In this document: positions 1 to 9,922 of the stretch, one piece after another | How positions within the stretch are numbered: position 1 is the first letter of the stretch | Layout: the number at the start of each line of letters is the position of its first letter | Assembly: GCA_030295235.1 (NCBI GenBank) | Contig: AP026164.1 | Location: forward strand, 2,294,001 to 2,358,000 | Direction of reading: 5' to 3' | Length of the DNA: 64,000 nt | DNA from: Fistulifera solaris | Lineage: Eukaryota > Bacillariophyta > Bacillariophyceae > Naviculales > Stauroneidaceae | Position numbers and translations under genes: made by a program | Notes under the pieces: model-generated | The model's input: the letters and a program-made list of their open reading frames with translations, nothing else | Database searches by the model: none | Told to the model about the DNA's origin: nothing

Positions 1-2
1 CA

Positions 3-1196
3 CGTAACACTCGACGCTTTCAAACGCCGACTTTGGCTTCGGAATTGGTTCATGCGGCCCTAGCGATAGTGTTGGGCGTGGTGCTGGCGTTGGTGATGGA
101 GTTGCCCACACCACATGGTCATCACGAGTTATTGGGTCCCGCCATTCAATGGTGGACATCCGTCTTTATCTATTCGCTGTCGCTTCTGTTACCGGTATTC
201 AACTTGGACCACGAATTGGATCCTAGAAATGTATCCATGAATGTGAAGAGTTGTCTGAAACGCGCCTCAAAGAATACCTTTTTCGCCATTCTTTTCGCAG
301 CGATCCCTTCTATCACCTTCTTTCACTCGACTGCTTCTGGGATTCAATGGACAGCTCGTGTCGGCATCCATAGCCTCCTTGTCAGTTTGTACATTGAGTT
401 CTTGCAACAAATCATCAGCATGGCAGTGTTTTACCCTTGTTCGGATTGTCGATTGCTCGTCCACGAATTGTACGATGACGGAACCGAATTGCCCTACGTC
501 AAAGTATTGCTGTGCGGTATTTTACGCGGTGACGAGGCGGTGAATCTGATACACAAAGTCACGGCCGAGCAAGACGAATACGACCGCATCCGCAAGTATG
601 CCGGGTCTTTGGCGTCTTCGCAGCTCAAAATGGGTGCCACCGCCGCCGGGGTGGAAAAGGCCGAAGCGATGCTCGAAGAAGATGTTCTCCAGTTGGTTTT
701 ACTGGAATCTGTTTATAGTACCCGAAAAGCTGTTGTACATTTATTGGAGACGCCGCATTCTCTCTACCTCTTCCGGGCACTTTGTGTGACAATATCCACG
801 TTTGCAGAAATCTTGTTGCGATGCACTTCACTGCAATCGACAACGGAGCTGGTATTGCCACCTGGCTTTTTGTGTGCGATCGAATATGCCGTTGTGGGTA
901 TCTCGCGTTGTATTCAACAAAGCTTTCCCGGTGGCTCCGATTGGACGCTGTCGCCTCTGGCAACGGTGTTACCGAGTGTTCTGGAAAGCACCTTTTCCTT
1001 GCGATTGGCGTTGCTCGACTTTGCCCAACGGCGTGGGGATGGACGTCCGGTCGGCCTACACAGTCCGGAACTTATGCATTTGGTACGAGTGTGTGATAAT
1101 GCTACTCGACAATGGGTAGAAGGCAAATCCGTCAAATTGTGGAATATGGCGACGGAAGAATGGGTCCGAGAAATCAAAACACGTCCTGCCACCTAA
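3..1196 (+). CDS. Ndc1-like nuclear-pore membrane protein, 5' part outside the window
   Basis: The frame is open from base 3 to a TAA at 1194-1196, with no convincing ATG at its left end, so the gene enters from the window edge and about 397 residues are visible. The first ~140 residues hold several hydrophobic segments (for example LSLLLPVF and LFAAIPSITFF) separated by short polar loops. The rest is mainly soluble and helical. A segment near residues 250-300 (RALC, then LPPGFLCAIEYAV) resembles the C-terminal part of Ndc1, the integral membrane nucleoporin that anchors nuclear pore complexes. That resemblance is from memory and is weak. The safe description is a polytopic membrane protein with a cytosolic C-terminal half. 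No intron is visible in this part. Confidence 0.4.
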   Translation, partial: RNTRRFQTPTLASELVHAALAIVLGVVLALVMELPTPHGHHELLGPAIQWWTSVFIYSLSLLLPVFNLDHELDPRNVSMNVKSCLKRASKNTFFAILFAAIPSITFFHSTASGIQWTARVGIHSLLVSLYIEFLQQIISMAVFYPCSDCRLLVHELYDDGTELPYVKVLLCGILRGDEAVNLIHKVTAEQDEYDRIRKYAGSLASSQLKMGATAAGVEKAEAMLEEDVLQLVLLESVYSTRKAVVHLLETPHSLYLFRALCVTISTFAEILLRCTSLQSTTELVLPPGFLCAIEYAVVGISRCIQQSFPGGSDWTLSPLATVLPSVLESTFSLRLALLDFAQRRGDGRPVGLHSPELMHLVRVCDNATRQWVEGKSVKLWNMATEEWVREIKTRPAT

Positions 1197-1553
1197 TATT
1201 ATTTCATATTGTGGCAGTGGAGGCCATTTCGACAACCTCTACCACAAATAAACTATCACTGTTTCATACTTCTCGCTATATCGTGATAGACAAAGTATTT
1301 AGATTCTTTTGTATTCATTATTTAACAACATAAATACAGTGCATGTGTGGTTCATCGTGACGGACGCCAGAATGGGTTAATCACGAGTCGCACGGTCTGT
1401 GCTACATACGGACGATCTCTATTAACACGAAACTATCCGTCGTGTCCGCTCCTCTTTCTTTTCACATAATAATACTTCACCGAGTGTCTTTGCAGTCATA
1501 CTCTCTTTCAATTTCATTTCTCATTCTTTATTCTACTTTTGTAAATCGTCATC
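1197..1553. other. Intergenic, 3' UTR of the Ndc1-like gene and leader of SmE
   Basis: AT-rich sequence with no supportable gene. The pyrimidine-rich stretch from about 1440 to 1540 is the likely 5' leader of the SmE gene. Confidence 0.5.
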
Positions 1554-1935
1554 ATGCCGCCCCCGAAGAAGGTCAAAAGGTGATGACATTGCCGATCAAT
1601 GTCATCTTTTCGCATCTGCAGGTACGTGCAGGGATGCGAGCCATCCAATGGGCACCTTTCTCTCTTTCTGACACACTTTTTGTTATTTTTTCCAAAAAAA
1701 AAGAAAAAAGACGCGCGTACGAATATGGCTGTACGAAGATACACGCATGCAAATTGAAGGTCAAATAATTGGCTTTGACGAATACATGAACATGGTCCTC
1801 GACGATGCCGTCGAATTGGACGCTAAAAAGAATAATTCACGACAAGAAGTGGGACGTATTTTGTTGAAGGGTGATTCCATTACCATGTTGCAAGAAGCTC
1901 AACCCGTACGACCGGCTGCCGAAGAGGAAGGATAA
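1554..1935 (+). CDS. SNRPE: Spliceosomal small nuclear ribonucleoprotein E (SmE)
   Basis: SmE is one of the seven Sm proteins that form the ring on U1, U2, U4 and U5 snRNA. Exon 1 ends at 1621 and encodes QKVMTLPINVIFSHLQ, matching the Sm1 start of other SmE proteins. A GTACGT donor at 1622 and an AG at 1709-1710 bound an 89-base intron. Exon 2 (1711-1935) reads RIWLYEDTRMQIEG, then IIGFDEYMNMVLDDA and GRILLKGDSITML, the classic SmE core including the Sm2 box. The best start is ATG 1554 (MPPP). As given, it runs out of frame after a run of five C (1560-1564); one more C joins it to the body. Otherwise translation could begin at ATG 1583, which would lose about 10 residues. The product is near the usual ~90 residues. 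Identification is secure; only the first residues are uncertain. Confidence 0.93.
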
Positions 1936-2049
1936 ATTTTTCTTGTCAGGTGATGAGGCAAATGAGAAGCGGAAATGGAATGTAGTATATCTCCAGAGGT
2001 AAAACGTAATACATAACAAAAAGTGGCTTAACGTTTTAAACCTCTCTAG

Positions 2050-2735
2050 TTACGCGTTTTTCAGTTCATCGGGATCCATCCCCATGGAACGGGCTAATTT
2101 TCTTCCTTGAGGACTCTGCATTATCGCGCTGAGACCTTCGGCTCCTTTGGGAGGCTGGATACCAATGAGTTTGCTGGCATAAAATTTCACGGACAGACCA
2201 CACAAAAAGTAAATAAAGAAAAAGGAGCACGCTTGTGTTGTCAAGACGGTCAATTCGGGAGTTGCGTCGTCGCTCATTTCAAACTGCAGTCCCCGACTGG
2301 TGACGAATCGTCGAATGAACGCAAAGGGTACCGAGAATGGTAACACTCCCAACACCTTTCCGGAATGTTCCGTTCCTAATATGCGCATCAGCAAAACAAA
2401 CAAAATCGACGTGTAAATGTTGGGTGCCGTATGCTTTTGCGCCACCAAGGCGACCGCTTCCGCGTGATCGTCTTGAGCACGTTGCCATCGCTTCTTCCAA
2501 CGATCATTGTTCTTTAGCGCTTGCTTCGATGTAGTAGCAGTCGATAAAATAGTCTTTTCTTGTTCTTTTCCATGACTTCTCGTTCGCGTTGCAATTTGAC
2601 GTTGGCTCGTTCCAAGGCATTCAAGGCGCGTCGATAAGATTCCGTGTTGTAGACACGCCAATTGAACCACAAATCACAACCGATTTGAATGGTAACAATC
2701 GTCAAAGCGATACTGCTTATATCCGATGCTGTCAT
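2050..2735 (-). CDS. TMCO1: TMCO1-like ER membrane protein (Get1/EMC3/Oxa1-type family)
   Basis: TMCO1 is an ER membrane protein proposed to be a calcium-load-activated channel and part of the multipass translocon. The start MTASDISSIALTIV (ATG at 2735-2733) gives a first membrane segment, then a basic coiled coil. The second half contains ALKNNDRW, a hydrophobic segment ILFVLLMRILG, the conserved FSVPFAFIRR, and a last membrane helix FFFIYFLCGLSVK. This order and the ~228-residue length fit TMCO1 (about 190 residues in animals) with a C-terminal extension. The two halves lie in different frames. They join if one A is added to a run of four, read on the minus strand at 2555-2558 (or at 2566-2569). 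I see no splice sites there, so an indel is the likely cause. Family assignment is from the conserved N-terminal helix and the NN-R/W junction. Confidence 0.75.
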
Positions 2736-3236
2736 GGTCAAGAGCAACTATAATGTTTGAACTTGTTATAGAAGAGCCGCCTCCCTTTTATCGTTGTGGT
2801 GATGCTGACTGCGCATCCTTTTGCTTACTACAGTACTATTATGGAGCTTCTACAAGGATGCCGATTCCGACTCAATTCATTTCAGTCCCGTATGTTATTT
2901 CTCTTTGAATGTCGTGTGGAAGCTTCGACTAAATTGAGTTCACGGATCTGCTCAATCAAGAATAAAATCTGAAATTTAGGTTTGTTGTGGAGATAGATTG
3001 TTTAGAAAGTGCGCGCCAAAACAAATTCTCATCCATTCATCAAAGTGGGAATACTTGGTACTACGTATATGAAGCTTTCAGTAACTCCCTGTGCACCATA
3101 TGCATCGACACGATAGATTTCAGCGATCCGAGTACGCTCGATTAAAGTGTGTGTTGACATTCTTCTAGAATAAACAAGTACAAAGTATAAACCAAATCAA
3201 AACTTGGCTGTCATGAATAAACAAAGTCGTCATATA
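2736..3236. other. Intergenic
   Basis: About 500 bases between the TMCO1-like gene start and the SNARE gene end. I see no coding potential, repeat or RNA gene here. It should hold the TMCO1-like promoter and the SNARE 3' UTR. Confidence 0.4.
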
Positions 3237-3782
3237 TCACGGGGTCAATCCCATGAGAATCAGAAAGACCAACAAGATAAACAAACCAGCCACGATCAAT
3301 TGTAGACGCCACACACTCGAGTCTTCGCGCAATCGCATAGCACGACGTGTTTCCTCTTGCAGACTATCCTGCGCGGCATCTAAATTATTCTCCATATCCC
3401 CCAACAAGGTAACGTGCATCCGTGCTTCTTCTCCAATCGCCGACGTTTGATTGCGAAGACGTCCAACACCAATTGCCAGATCATCAATCAAGTCATCTTG
3501 TCGTTGCATGGCCAGCGTCACTTGAGACACCGGTGCGTCCGTAGGTTGCGGCGGCTCGTATCCCCCGGACGGTTGCTGTGAACGCAAATGTTGAATCAAG
3601 CGCCTCCGACGCTGCGCTTCCGTTTGTGGCAAATTGTAGTCGGAAAGTTGCTGCTCCAAGCGCTGCAAACCCTGTTGCAGGGACTGCACATCGCCGCTGC
3701 GTGACACGAGACCGCTCGTTCGCATTTGTGATGCGGCGCGGGCAAGCCGAGCGTATTCATTGTCCCAGTCGGTAATTGACAT
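3237..3782 (-). CDS. Qc-SNARE, syntaxin-8/syntaxin-6 type, with an unusual zero layer
   Basis: A 181-residue tail-anchored SNARE of the endosomal/Golgi Qc type. An N-terminal helical part (residues 1-85, Gln-rich) is followed by the SNARE motif at about residues 90-150, beginning RQDDLIDDLAIGVGRL, and a single C-terminal membrane anchor (residues ~158-178, LQLIVAGLFILLVFLILMG). Length and layout match syntaxin-8. In syntaxin-6, syntaxin-8 and Bet1 the zero layer is the Q of IGxExxxQ. Here the aligned segment is IGEEARMHVTLL, with histidine (codon CAC) in that position. The reading frame is complete and uninterrupted. ATG 3782 is the only good start. Qc identity is fairly secure from the motif and anchor; the exact subclass is not. 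Confidence 0.8.
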   Translation of the reverse strand: MSITDWDNEYARLARAASQMRTSGLVSRSGDVQSLQQGLQRLEQQLSDYNLPQTEAQRRRRLIQHLRSQQPSGGYEPPQPTDAPVSQVTLAMQRQDDLIDDLAIGVGRLRNQTSAIGEEARMHVTLLGDMENNLDAAQDSLQEETRRAMRLREDSSVWRLQLIVAGLFILLVFLILMGLTP

Positions 3783-4143
3783 TTGTTTCTGTTGTTAGAG
3801 AATGCAGAAGAATAAGAAAGAAAGGCTTGGCCACAACCAACAATACACTGAAGCAGATATGGCAACGGTTTTCATTTCGCAGCAATGTATAAATGCAACG
3901 ATGATACGTAGTAATAAGAGGGTGCGCAGGCGTGACTGAAAAACAGTGTACTTTATGTTGTCGTAGCACCATTGGATGATGACGTGGTCTACACGACACA
4001 ATAACGCGAACCGCACAGGTGACTGTTTGATGAGGCTATTATTTAGAAGAATCATCAAACTCCCCAATTGTGAAAAATAATGCAGACCTACTAGCATTAC
4101 CATTCCCATCTACTCTAATAAATAAGTTAAACCCAAAAATTAG

Positions 4144-5075
4144 TTAAACCCATCCACGCAGCTGACAGTGAACCCTAGCTACGGAAGTCATGTAATCTTT
4201 TTCACCAACTGAAGTCGCATATTCCGTCTGCAAGGCTTGCTTCATGTACTCTGATGCTTTGGTGATTTCACCTCGAACTTCACAATACAAACCTAAATAG
4301 AATAGTGCATAGAACTCATCTGAAAGTCTTGAGCATACGATTGCCACGATGAGATTTTATTGTCACCATTCTAACATTCACAGTAGTCTAACGCGCACGT
4401 ACCTTTCACTTTGATGTCCTGCTAATGCTAGATCGTGTTCTGTCCCTTCGCCTCGAAACAAATTGTATACTTTGGCCTAAATCAAACAACCAGAGTAAGA
4501 CAATGAAGTAATGGACGTAGTAGCGAAGTATGTCATCCATGTGACGAAGGCGACACCAGCCCCTGACCAACTAGAAGACACGTACCATAATTTTTCTCCG
4601 ATCCCGCTTTCCGGGGGGCAACGTCATGGCATTAGGAGGTTCATTGGGTCGTAATCGCATTTGCGAGCCAATGTCCCACACAATTTCTTCTACGTCCAAG
4701 GGATTCACTTGCACATCGGTGCGGAATTGTTGACTGGCTTCGGCAAACCGGTCAGCATAATAGTAGCTGAGTCCGCGTTGCCACAAATAGGGAGTCAAGG
4801 ACGGCTTCAGTGCTTCGGCTTGGTCAAAAGTTGAATGGATAAATCCACTTGACCATTCCGAAAGGCGTCCATGCCACGGAACACTAGTTTCTGGGCCAAG
4901 TACGGGTCGTTGTTAGTTGTTTTCTCAGCCAATAAAAGCCTTGTAGACGTCTTTGAATGAATATGCAGTGAAGTATGACATGGATTGAACGCATCTCCTA
5001 TCGCAAAAAAAGCATACCATGATGAGGATTGTTGATGTTGCTGGAGGCACGCGGCTGAAATATCGAGGCTTCCAT
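4144..5075 (-). CDS. TPR-repeat protein, four exons
   Basis: Four exons on the minus strand. Exon 3 (4476-4403) and exon 4 (4327-4144) join in phase, as do exon 2 (ending at 4586, GTACGT donor) and exon 3. The spliced product contains helix-turn-helix TPR units: AFRNGQVDLSIQ with EALKP, then YLWQRGLSYYYADRFAEASQQFR and VNPLDVEEIVWD, then AKVYNLFRGEG, then EFYALFYLGLYCEVRGE with AQALQ-like ends. This pattern resembles a conserved plant/algal TPR family of unknown role; I do not assign a partner. Exon 1 is tentative (ATG 5075, MEASIFQPRAS, GTATGC donor at 5017); its phase with exon 2 does not fit cleanly. In exon 2 a run of four A on the plus strand (4826-4829) must be five to keep the repeat open. 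Confidence 0.65.
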
Positions 5076-5411
5076 CGTGTGCTTGCTCTCATAACTATAA
5101 TGGATCGCGTGCTCTATTTGTCTTGTGATAGCTCAATGCAAGCTAAAAAACTTCTGGTATAGAAAATAAATTGAAGGGTATTATTCTTTGCGTTCATCAC
5201 TTGTTTGGATCGGCCATTTTTTGCTTATTATTGCGTATTACGCGTGACTCGATTCTTCGTGTCAGACAAAATGTACCTATAGCACACACCTCTCAGCTCT
5301 TGACCCTCATACAAAGTCACTTTTAAAAGTTGCTAAGTTACAATTTACCAGCTATTAGACCATAAAAATTAGTGAAACCTTTAAACAAATCCACTGCGTA
5401 TTCATATAAAA
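5076..5411. other. Intergenic
   Basis: AT-rich spacer between the TPR gene start and the FMN reductase stop. Nothing recognisable. Confidence 0.4.
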
Positions 5412-6164
5412 CTACGGCGCATTTCGCTGAGATGGATTGGACCGAAACACCGGTGAGCTGACAAAAGGATCTACATTATTTCGATGATTCTGCGCCGCTT
5501 GTCCCCACCAAATGAGTTGCGACGTGCATCGCTGCAAATAAGTATCCCATTGCTCACCATTCTGTCCAGCTTGCAAGGATCCATCTTCCAACAAAACATC
5601 TGCCGCATGGGGAATATGAATCATGGCAGATACAGGTAGGCATCCCAACTCCGACAAGATGGGTCGCAACGCGATAGCGGCCCGAGTACCTCCCCACTGA
5701 CCCGCCGAGTACGTGACAATTGCACTTGGTTTGTACGAAAAGACCGACGAGCCAAAGTGATTCACAAAATTAATCAATGCCGGTGAGGGTGCGTGATTGT
5801 ATTCGGGTGTGATCATGACGTACGCATCCGCTCGCTGTAATGTTTCTTGTATTTGCTGTAAATGCAAAGGGCTTTGACTTTTGCTGTAGGCAAACGCAGG
5901 CTTGTCCATCAGAGGTAATTGTCGAGAATCCAGTACGGAAACCACCAAGTCTTTTTGCTGCTCCAAATGTTGTACAAGGAACTTGCACACACGCGGTCCC
6001 AGAACCGGTCTTGGAGGGCCGTCCGTATGGGATGTGCCCGTTACGACAGCGACGTGCAGGAGAGCTTTCGAGCACGTGACAATTGAAGACAAGCAAAGCG
6101 ACAGGACGCAGCGTCGTTTCTTACTAAATGATGGCCTCGCGAAAGTGTAAATAACCATCCTCAT
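5412..6164 (-). CDS. NADPH-dependent FMN reductase (flavodoxin-fold)
   Basis: A 250-residue single-exon protein of the NADPH-dependent FMN reductase/ArsH-like family. These proteins bind FMN in a flavodoxin-like fold and reduce flavin, quinones or other acceptors. Visible features are the first strand and phosphate loop (HVAVVTGTSHTDG, residues ~37-49), the acidic middle strand VSVLDSRQLPL, then the highly typical YVMITPEYNHAPSPALINFVNHF and the later IVTYSAGQWGGTRAAIALRPIL. These match the family motifs SPEYN and SAGxxGGxRA. The 36-residue N-terminal extension is hydrophobic and Cys-rich (CVLSLCLSSIVTC) and could be a signal or targeting sequence; the catalytic domain itself starts near residue 37. 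There is no sign of an intron or frame break. Confidence 0.85.
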   Translation of the reverse strand: MRMVIYTFARPSFSKKRRCVLSLCLSSIVTCSKALLHVAVVTGTSHTDGPPRPVLGPRVCKFLVQHLEQQKDLVVSVLDSRQLPLMDKPAFAYSKSQSPLHLQQIQETLQRADAYVMITPEYNHAPSPALINFVNHFGSSVFSYKPSAIVTYSAGQWGGTRAAIALRPILSELGCLPVSAMIHIPHAADVLLEDGSLQAGQNGEQWDTYLQRCTSQLIWWGQAAQNHRNNVDPFVSSPVFRSNPSQRNAP

Positions 6165-6643
6165 TCTATTAGATGCCTTACGAGCTTACGAGGAGTATTA
6201 GCATCTACATATGTTGGCCTTGTCTTTCTAGAAGCTTTTGTCTTTGCGATGGAAAACATTAAAAATGATCGCATCGCGGCGGGCGACGAAAAGCCTCGTG
6301 ACTGAAATAACAGTCAGAGTCGTTGGACGTTGTTTTGATTGTCACTATAGCTATGGAGACTACTACTACAAGCCTCAATAGCAACACCGAAAAATATTGA
6401 ATTTCAATTTCTCGTTCTTCGACACGGATGAAAATTAGCGCAATGCCCGTAGTGGCACGCTCGCTATGATTAACGAGTAAACTTCCGTCCGGCTCGCATC
6501 GATGACGAGCTCTAGGCGAAGCTGCACGCGATGAGGAACAGTGCCATGGGAAACAGACTATTGAAATGGAGCATATGATTTCTTCTCCCAATATTGAGCT
6601 TGATAGAGAGCCGTTTAAGTCGACCGCTTGCACTCCATTAAGA
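6165..6643. other. Intergenic with an unexplained hydrophobic minus-strand stretch
   Basis: Between the FMN reductase start and the hexosaminidase end. The minus strand has a short start MLHFNSLFPMALFLIACSFA (near 6585-6525) that looks like a signal peptide and stops at once. Further on, near 6370-6330, a hydrophobic run LLLRLVVVVSIAIVTI lies in another frame. A small membrane protein gene with a frame error is possible, but I cannot support it. Confidence 0.25.
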
Positions 6644-8854
6644 TCATGGAATTTTCTCGAGCGTCAGCAGCCGAATGTCGAAGACCACAGCCAGAAAGCT
6701 CTGTCCATGGGCTTTTCTAGCACGATTGAGAGCTCTCCTTTCCGCATTACTAAAATGGATTCGTTTGTTCATGGATCGCAATCGTTCCACTGCCTTGAGT
6801 CCAATGACGGCAACTTCTGCCAGATCGACAGACAATTGTTTGATCTCTTGTAAAACAGGAAAGCGTTCTATTGAGGTTGATAGCTTTCCATGATTCTCTT
6901 CCATAGAGAAAGACATTCCACAATTTCGATGTATGTGGTCCTATTCGTATCAGCGCGACCGGTTGAACTCAATTGCAAAAAAATCATCCACCAAGTATCG
7001 AAATCGGCGAGCCACAGGGGCATCCGGCGGTGCGGCATCCACAACACGCGTCAATGGAGAAAAGGAAGTGTAGCCCAGTTGCTGGCCTCGTTCATAACCG
7101 GGTACAGGTTCTAGAACATCTACCAAAGTCTTGAGTGCCGAGATATCGGATCCCTGAACCAACCGACGCAGCATCATATCGTAATTCTTAATGTGAGTGA
7201 GCCCATGCTCTTCCAACTGAGTACCTATAATATCCAAACGGCGATACATGTCCTTTACGTCTGACACATTTTGTGGCGACCATAACCGCTCTGCTATAGC
7301 TGCAGTTCGTGGCCAGATGCGAGAATCAATGGTTTCTGGGCTTACAAATTCGGACCACATCGTAGCTTCGCCCCCGAGAACCAGTTCTTGTTCCTCTCGA
7401 GTCAGGTTGACGGCTGACGGAAGCGGATCATTTTGATAGTGTGTCTCCGCCGAGAGACACAAGTCGATGTAATAGCCATTCGAAAGAATACTTCGGTATC
7501 CTTGTTGAGCTGCTTGAATCATGGAATCGTGGCCTCGCCAAGATTGAATTATAATACTCTTGGGTATATTTGGATGCAATATTTCGTCCCAACCAATCAT
7601 GATCTTTCCTTCTCTTTTTAGTATGCTCGCAATACGATTGTTAAAGTACGCTTGTAGTTCGTGAGCATTTGATAAGTTGTGATCAACCATAAAATTTTGG
7701 ATCGTTGCACTTTCGTTCCATTCATTGATTTTGACCTCGTCACCACCCATATGCACGAAAGGATCAGGAAATAAAGTAGTCATCTCGTGCAAGAATTTTT
7801 CGAGAAAAGAATACAAGGTGTCTTTTGTAGGATCCATGACATGTTCGGAAATACCCCAATAGGGAGACAATTCATAAGGACCCGGTGCGCTACCGAGCTC
7901 GGGATATCCCACCAACCAAGCTGTCGCGTGTCCAGGAAGATCAAACTCGGGGACAACGCGGATACCGCGCTCCGCGGCATACGCTACAATATCTTTGATT
8001 TCGGTTTGCTTGTAATAGTTTCCATCGGATCCACGCTCATGTAGCTTGGGATATGCCTTGGATTCTATTCGAAATCCTTGATCATCGGTAAGATGCCAGT
8101 GTAGCACGTTGAGTTTCACAGTAGCCATAGCATCAATGTTACGTTGAATGACATCGACGGGCATGAAGTGTCGACTCGCGTCAATGAGCAGGCCGCGCCA
8201 CCGAAAGCGTGGTTTGTCGCGTATAGATACTGCAGGCCAACTGTATGATTGACGGAAAGGATCGACCGAAAGGAGCTGAAGCAGTGTTTCCAATCCGTGC
8301 AAAATTCCAAGATCCGTATCGGCTTCCAGGACCACTAGGGTCGATGCTATCTCTATCGAATAGGACTCATCTTCTTCTAATTCCATTTCGTCCCCTTTCC
8401 GCCGACACCGAATTTTTAGTGCGGGTAACTTCTTACTCCAGTGAAAGAAGGAGGGCGTCTCATTTTTACCATAAGTTGGTGAATTATTCTCAAAGAATAA
8501 GCCGGTTCGACCCGAAAGACGTGAGAGAAATCGCTTCGCCGCCCGAAGGAGACGTTCGTTGAATTCGTCGTCTTCCGGTAATTCCATGTAAAAATCCTTG
8601 TCCAGTAGGAAGGGGTCATCATTTGTGAAAGACACTTGCAAAGGCATGGGCATCATTGCGAGAGTCATATTGCTGCCCTGTATCTCCCGATGCCCTGCTT
8701 TCGGAAGAATCCCCAGCAGATCTTGCATGGCGTTGGACGACTCGGAAGACGTGATTTCCTGCAAACCACGCTCCGAGGCGAAAAACAAACGGCCACAGGC
8801 CAAGAACGAAGCGAGCAGGAAGGAGTGTCGGAGACTTCTGCAATATACTATCAT
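6644..8854 (-). CDS. Secreted beta-N-acetylhexosaminidase (glycoside hydrolase family 20)
   Basis: GH20 enzymes remove terminal N-acetylglucosamine or N-acetylgalactosamine from chitin fragments and glycans. A signal peptide (HSFLLASFLACGRLFFA) opens the 634-residue main frame, so the enzyme is vesicular, lysosomal or secreted. A GH20b-like N-terminal domain precedes the TIM barrel, which starts around RFRWRGLLIDASRHFMPVD and WHLTDDQGFRIES. The catalytic Asp-Glu pair is in HMGGDEV (residues ~371-372). LGGEATMWSEFV is the C-terminal barrel motif. The main frame stops at 6950 (EFNRSR). In another frame, 6916-6644 encodes ENHGKL, VLQEIKQLSVDLAEVAVIGLKAV, matching the C-terminal helical tail of bacterial and protist hexosaminidases. 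Two small length changes near 6977-6983 (run of seven A) and ~6900 would join them, so I extend the gene to 6644. Confidence 0.88.
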
Positions 8855-9922
8855 TGTCTCTGAAGAGAGAAGGAAATCAATGCCGACTGAAATGGAATGA
8901 ATGATAGGGGATGTCTGCTTTTGTTTTTAGTTGCCATCACGGTTAGTTTTACTATATTGTCAGAGTGTAAGCGACCTTTTCCCGCGACTAAATGTTAAGT
9001 CACGACCTAGATTGGTTTGCGAGCATCGGCGATGCCGTCAGCCACTTTCTTGGAAGCAACCTTTCTCGACATGCGAGCGTCTGACTTGGGAACGCTAAAC
9101 GGCTATCGAAAGAGGCTGCAATGCATTGGTCCTCAAGTCAACATCAGTCGAAGCACTCAGTGCAGCAGTGTCCTCTGCCGATGTCAATCACCAAGAGTGC
9201 TTTATGAAAGCAAGAATCGGCTTACTGATTTTTTATCTTTCGATTGCTTTTCGATTTGTGATGAACTTTTTCGACGATCGTTTACGTGGATAATCGGAGC
9301 AGATTGTGCCAATCGTTACTTCTATAGTACCGTACCCTACTGTAGGGTGGGCGGAGCCACGACTGGGTCTCTATCATGGGTCACGCGAGTGTGGTACCAG
9401 TACCGTACCGGGTACATACCGTAGGTAATAGCCGGCTTGCCAGTAGCTTACCATTAGTATTTGTCCAAAGTTTGATTTGTTCTTCGTCTTCTAAAGCTTC
9501 ACGAGGGAAATCTACGTTGCTTGGATCGAACTCTATACGGATTTCTATGAATCGTGTCATCCAGAATCATATTGTTTATAGCGAGATCTAGAATCTCTCT
9601 CGTATGATGGTGGCCATAGTTTGGCCGTAGCGGGCGTTGTGAGCGCAAAACCCAAAATGTGTCTGAATGGTATCGATGACGTTTTTTAGAGAGACGTCTA
9701 CGACGTGAACGGGGAGAATTTTCGTGCATCGCAGACGGCAAACCGCCAACGACGCATAACAGGAGTGACGGTGGGAAATGGAATGAAGGTTTCGATCTAC
9801 CATCTACCATCTGTAACAATCAAATATAAATCGTTACTCAATAAAAAGATCTGATAGATCTATTAGAATTCTTTGTGTTGCCGTCAGGCTGCGGAACGAC
9901 CCGATTTTTACCGGAACGACAA
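8855..9922. other. Long intergenic region with GTACC-rich patches
   Basis: Over 1 kb between divergent genes (hexosaminidase and dihydrouridine synthase). An open frame at 9017-9424 has no recognisable product and poor codon character, so it is not called. The region has repeated GTACC words at 9325-9340 and 9391-9425 and a degenerate copy of the CACGACTG element near 9358. Confidence 0.4.
9391..9425. repeat. GTACC/GGTAC word cluster
   Basis: Overlapping copies of GGTACC, GTACCGTACC and TACCGTAGGTA in 35 bases. Similar clusters lie at 12465-12488, 21881-21895 and 31763-31798, always outside genes. Confidence 0.6.

Noticed and set aside
9017-9424. Plus-strand 135-codon open frame in the long intergenic region
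   Set aside because: Cys-rich, no motif, and it overlaps the GTACC cluster; length is within chance for this composition.
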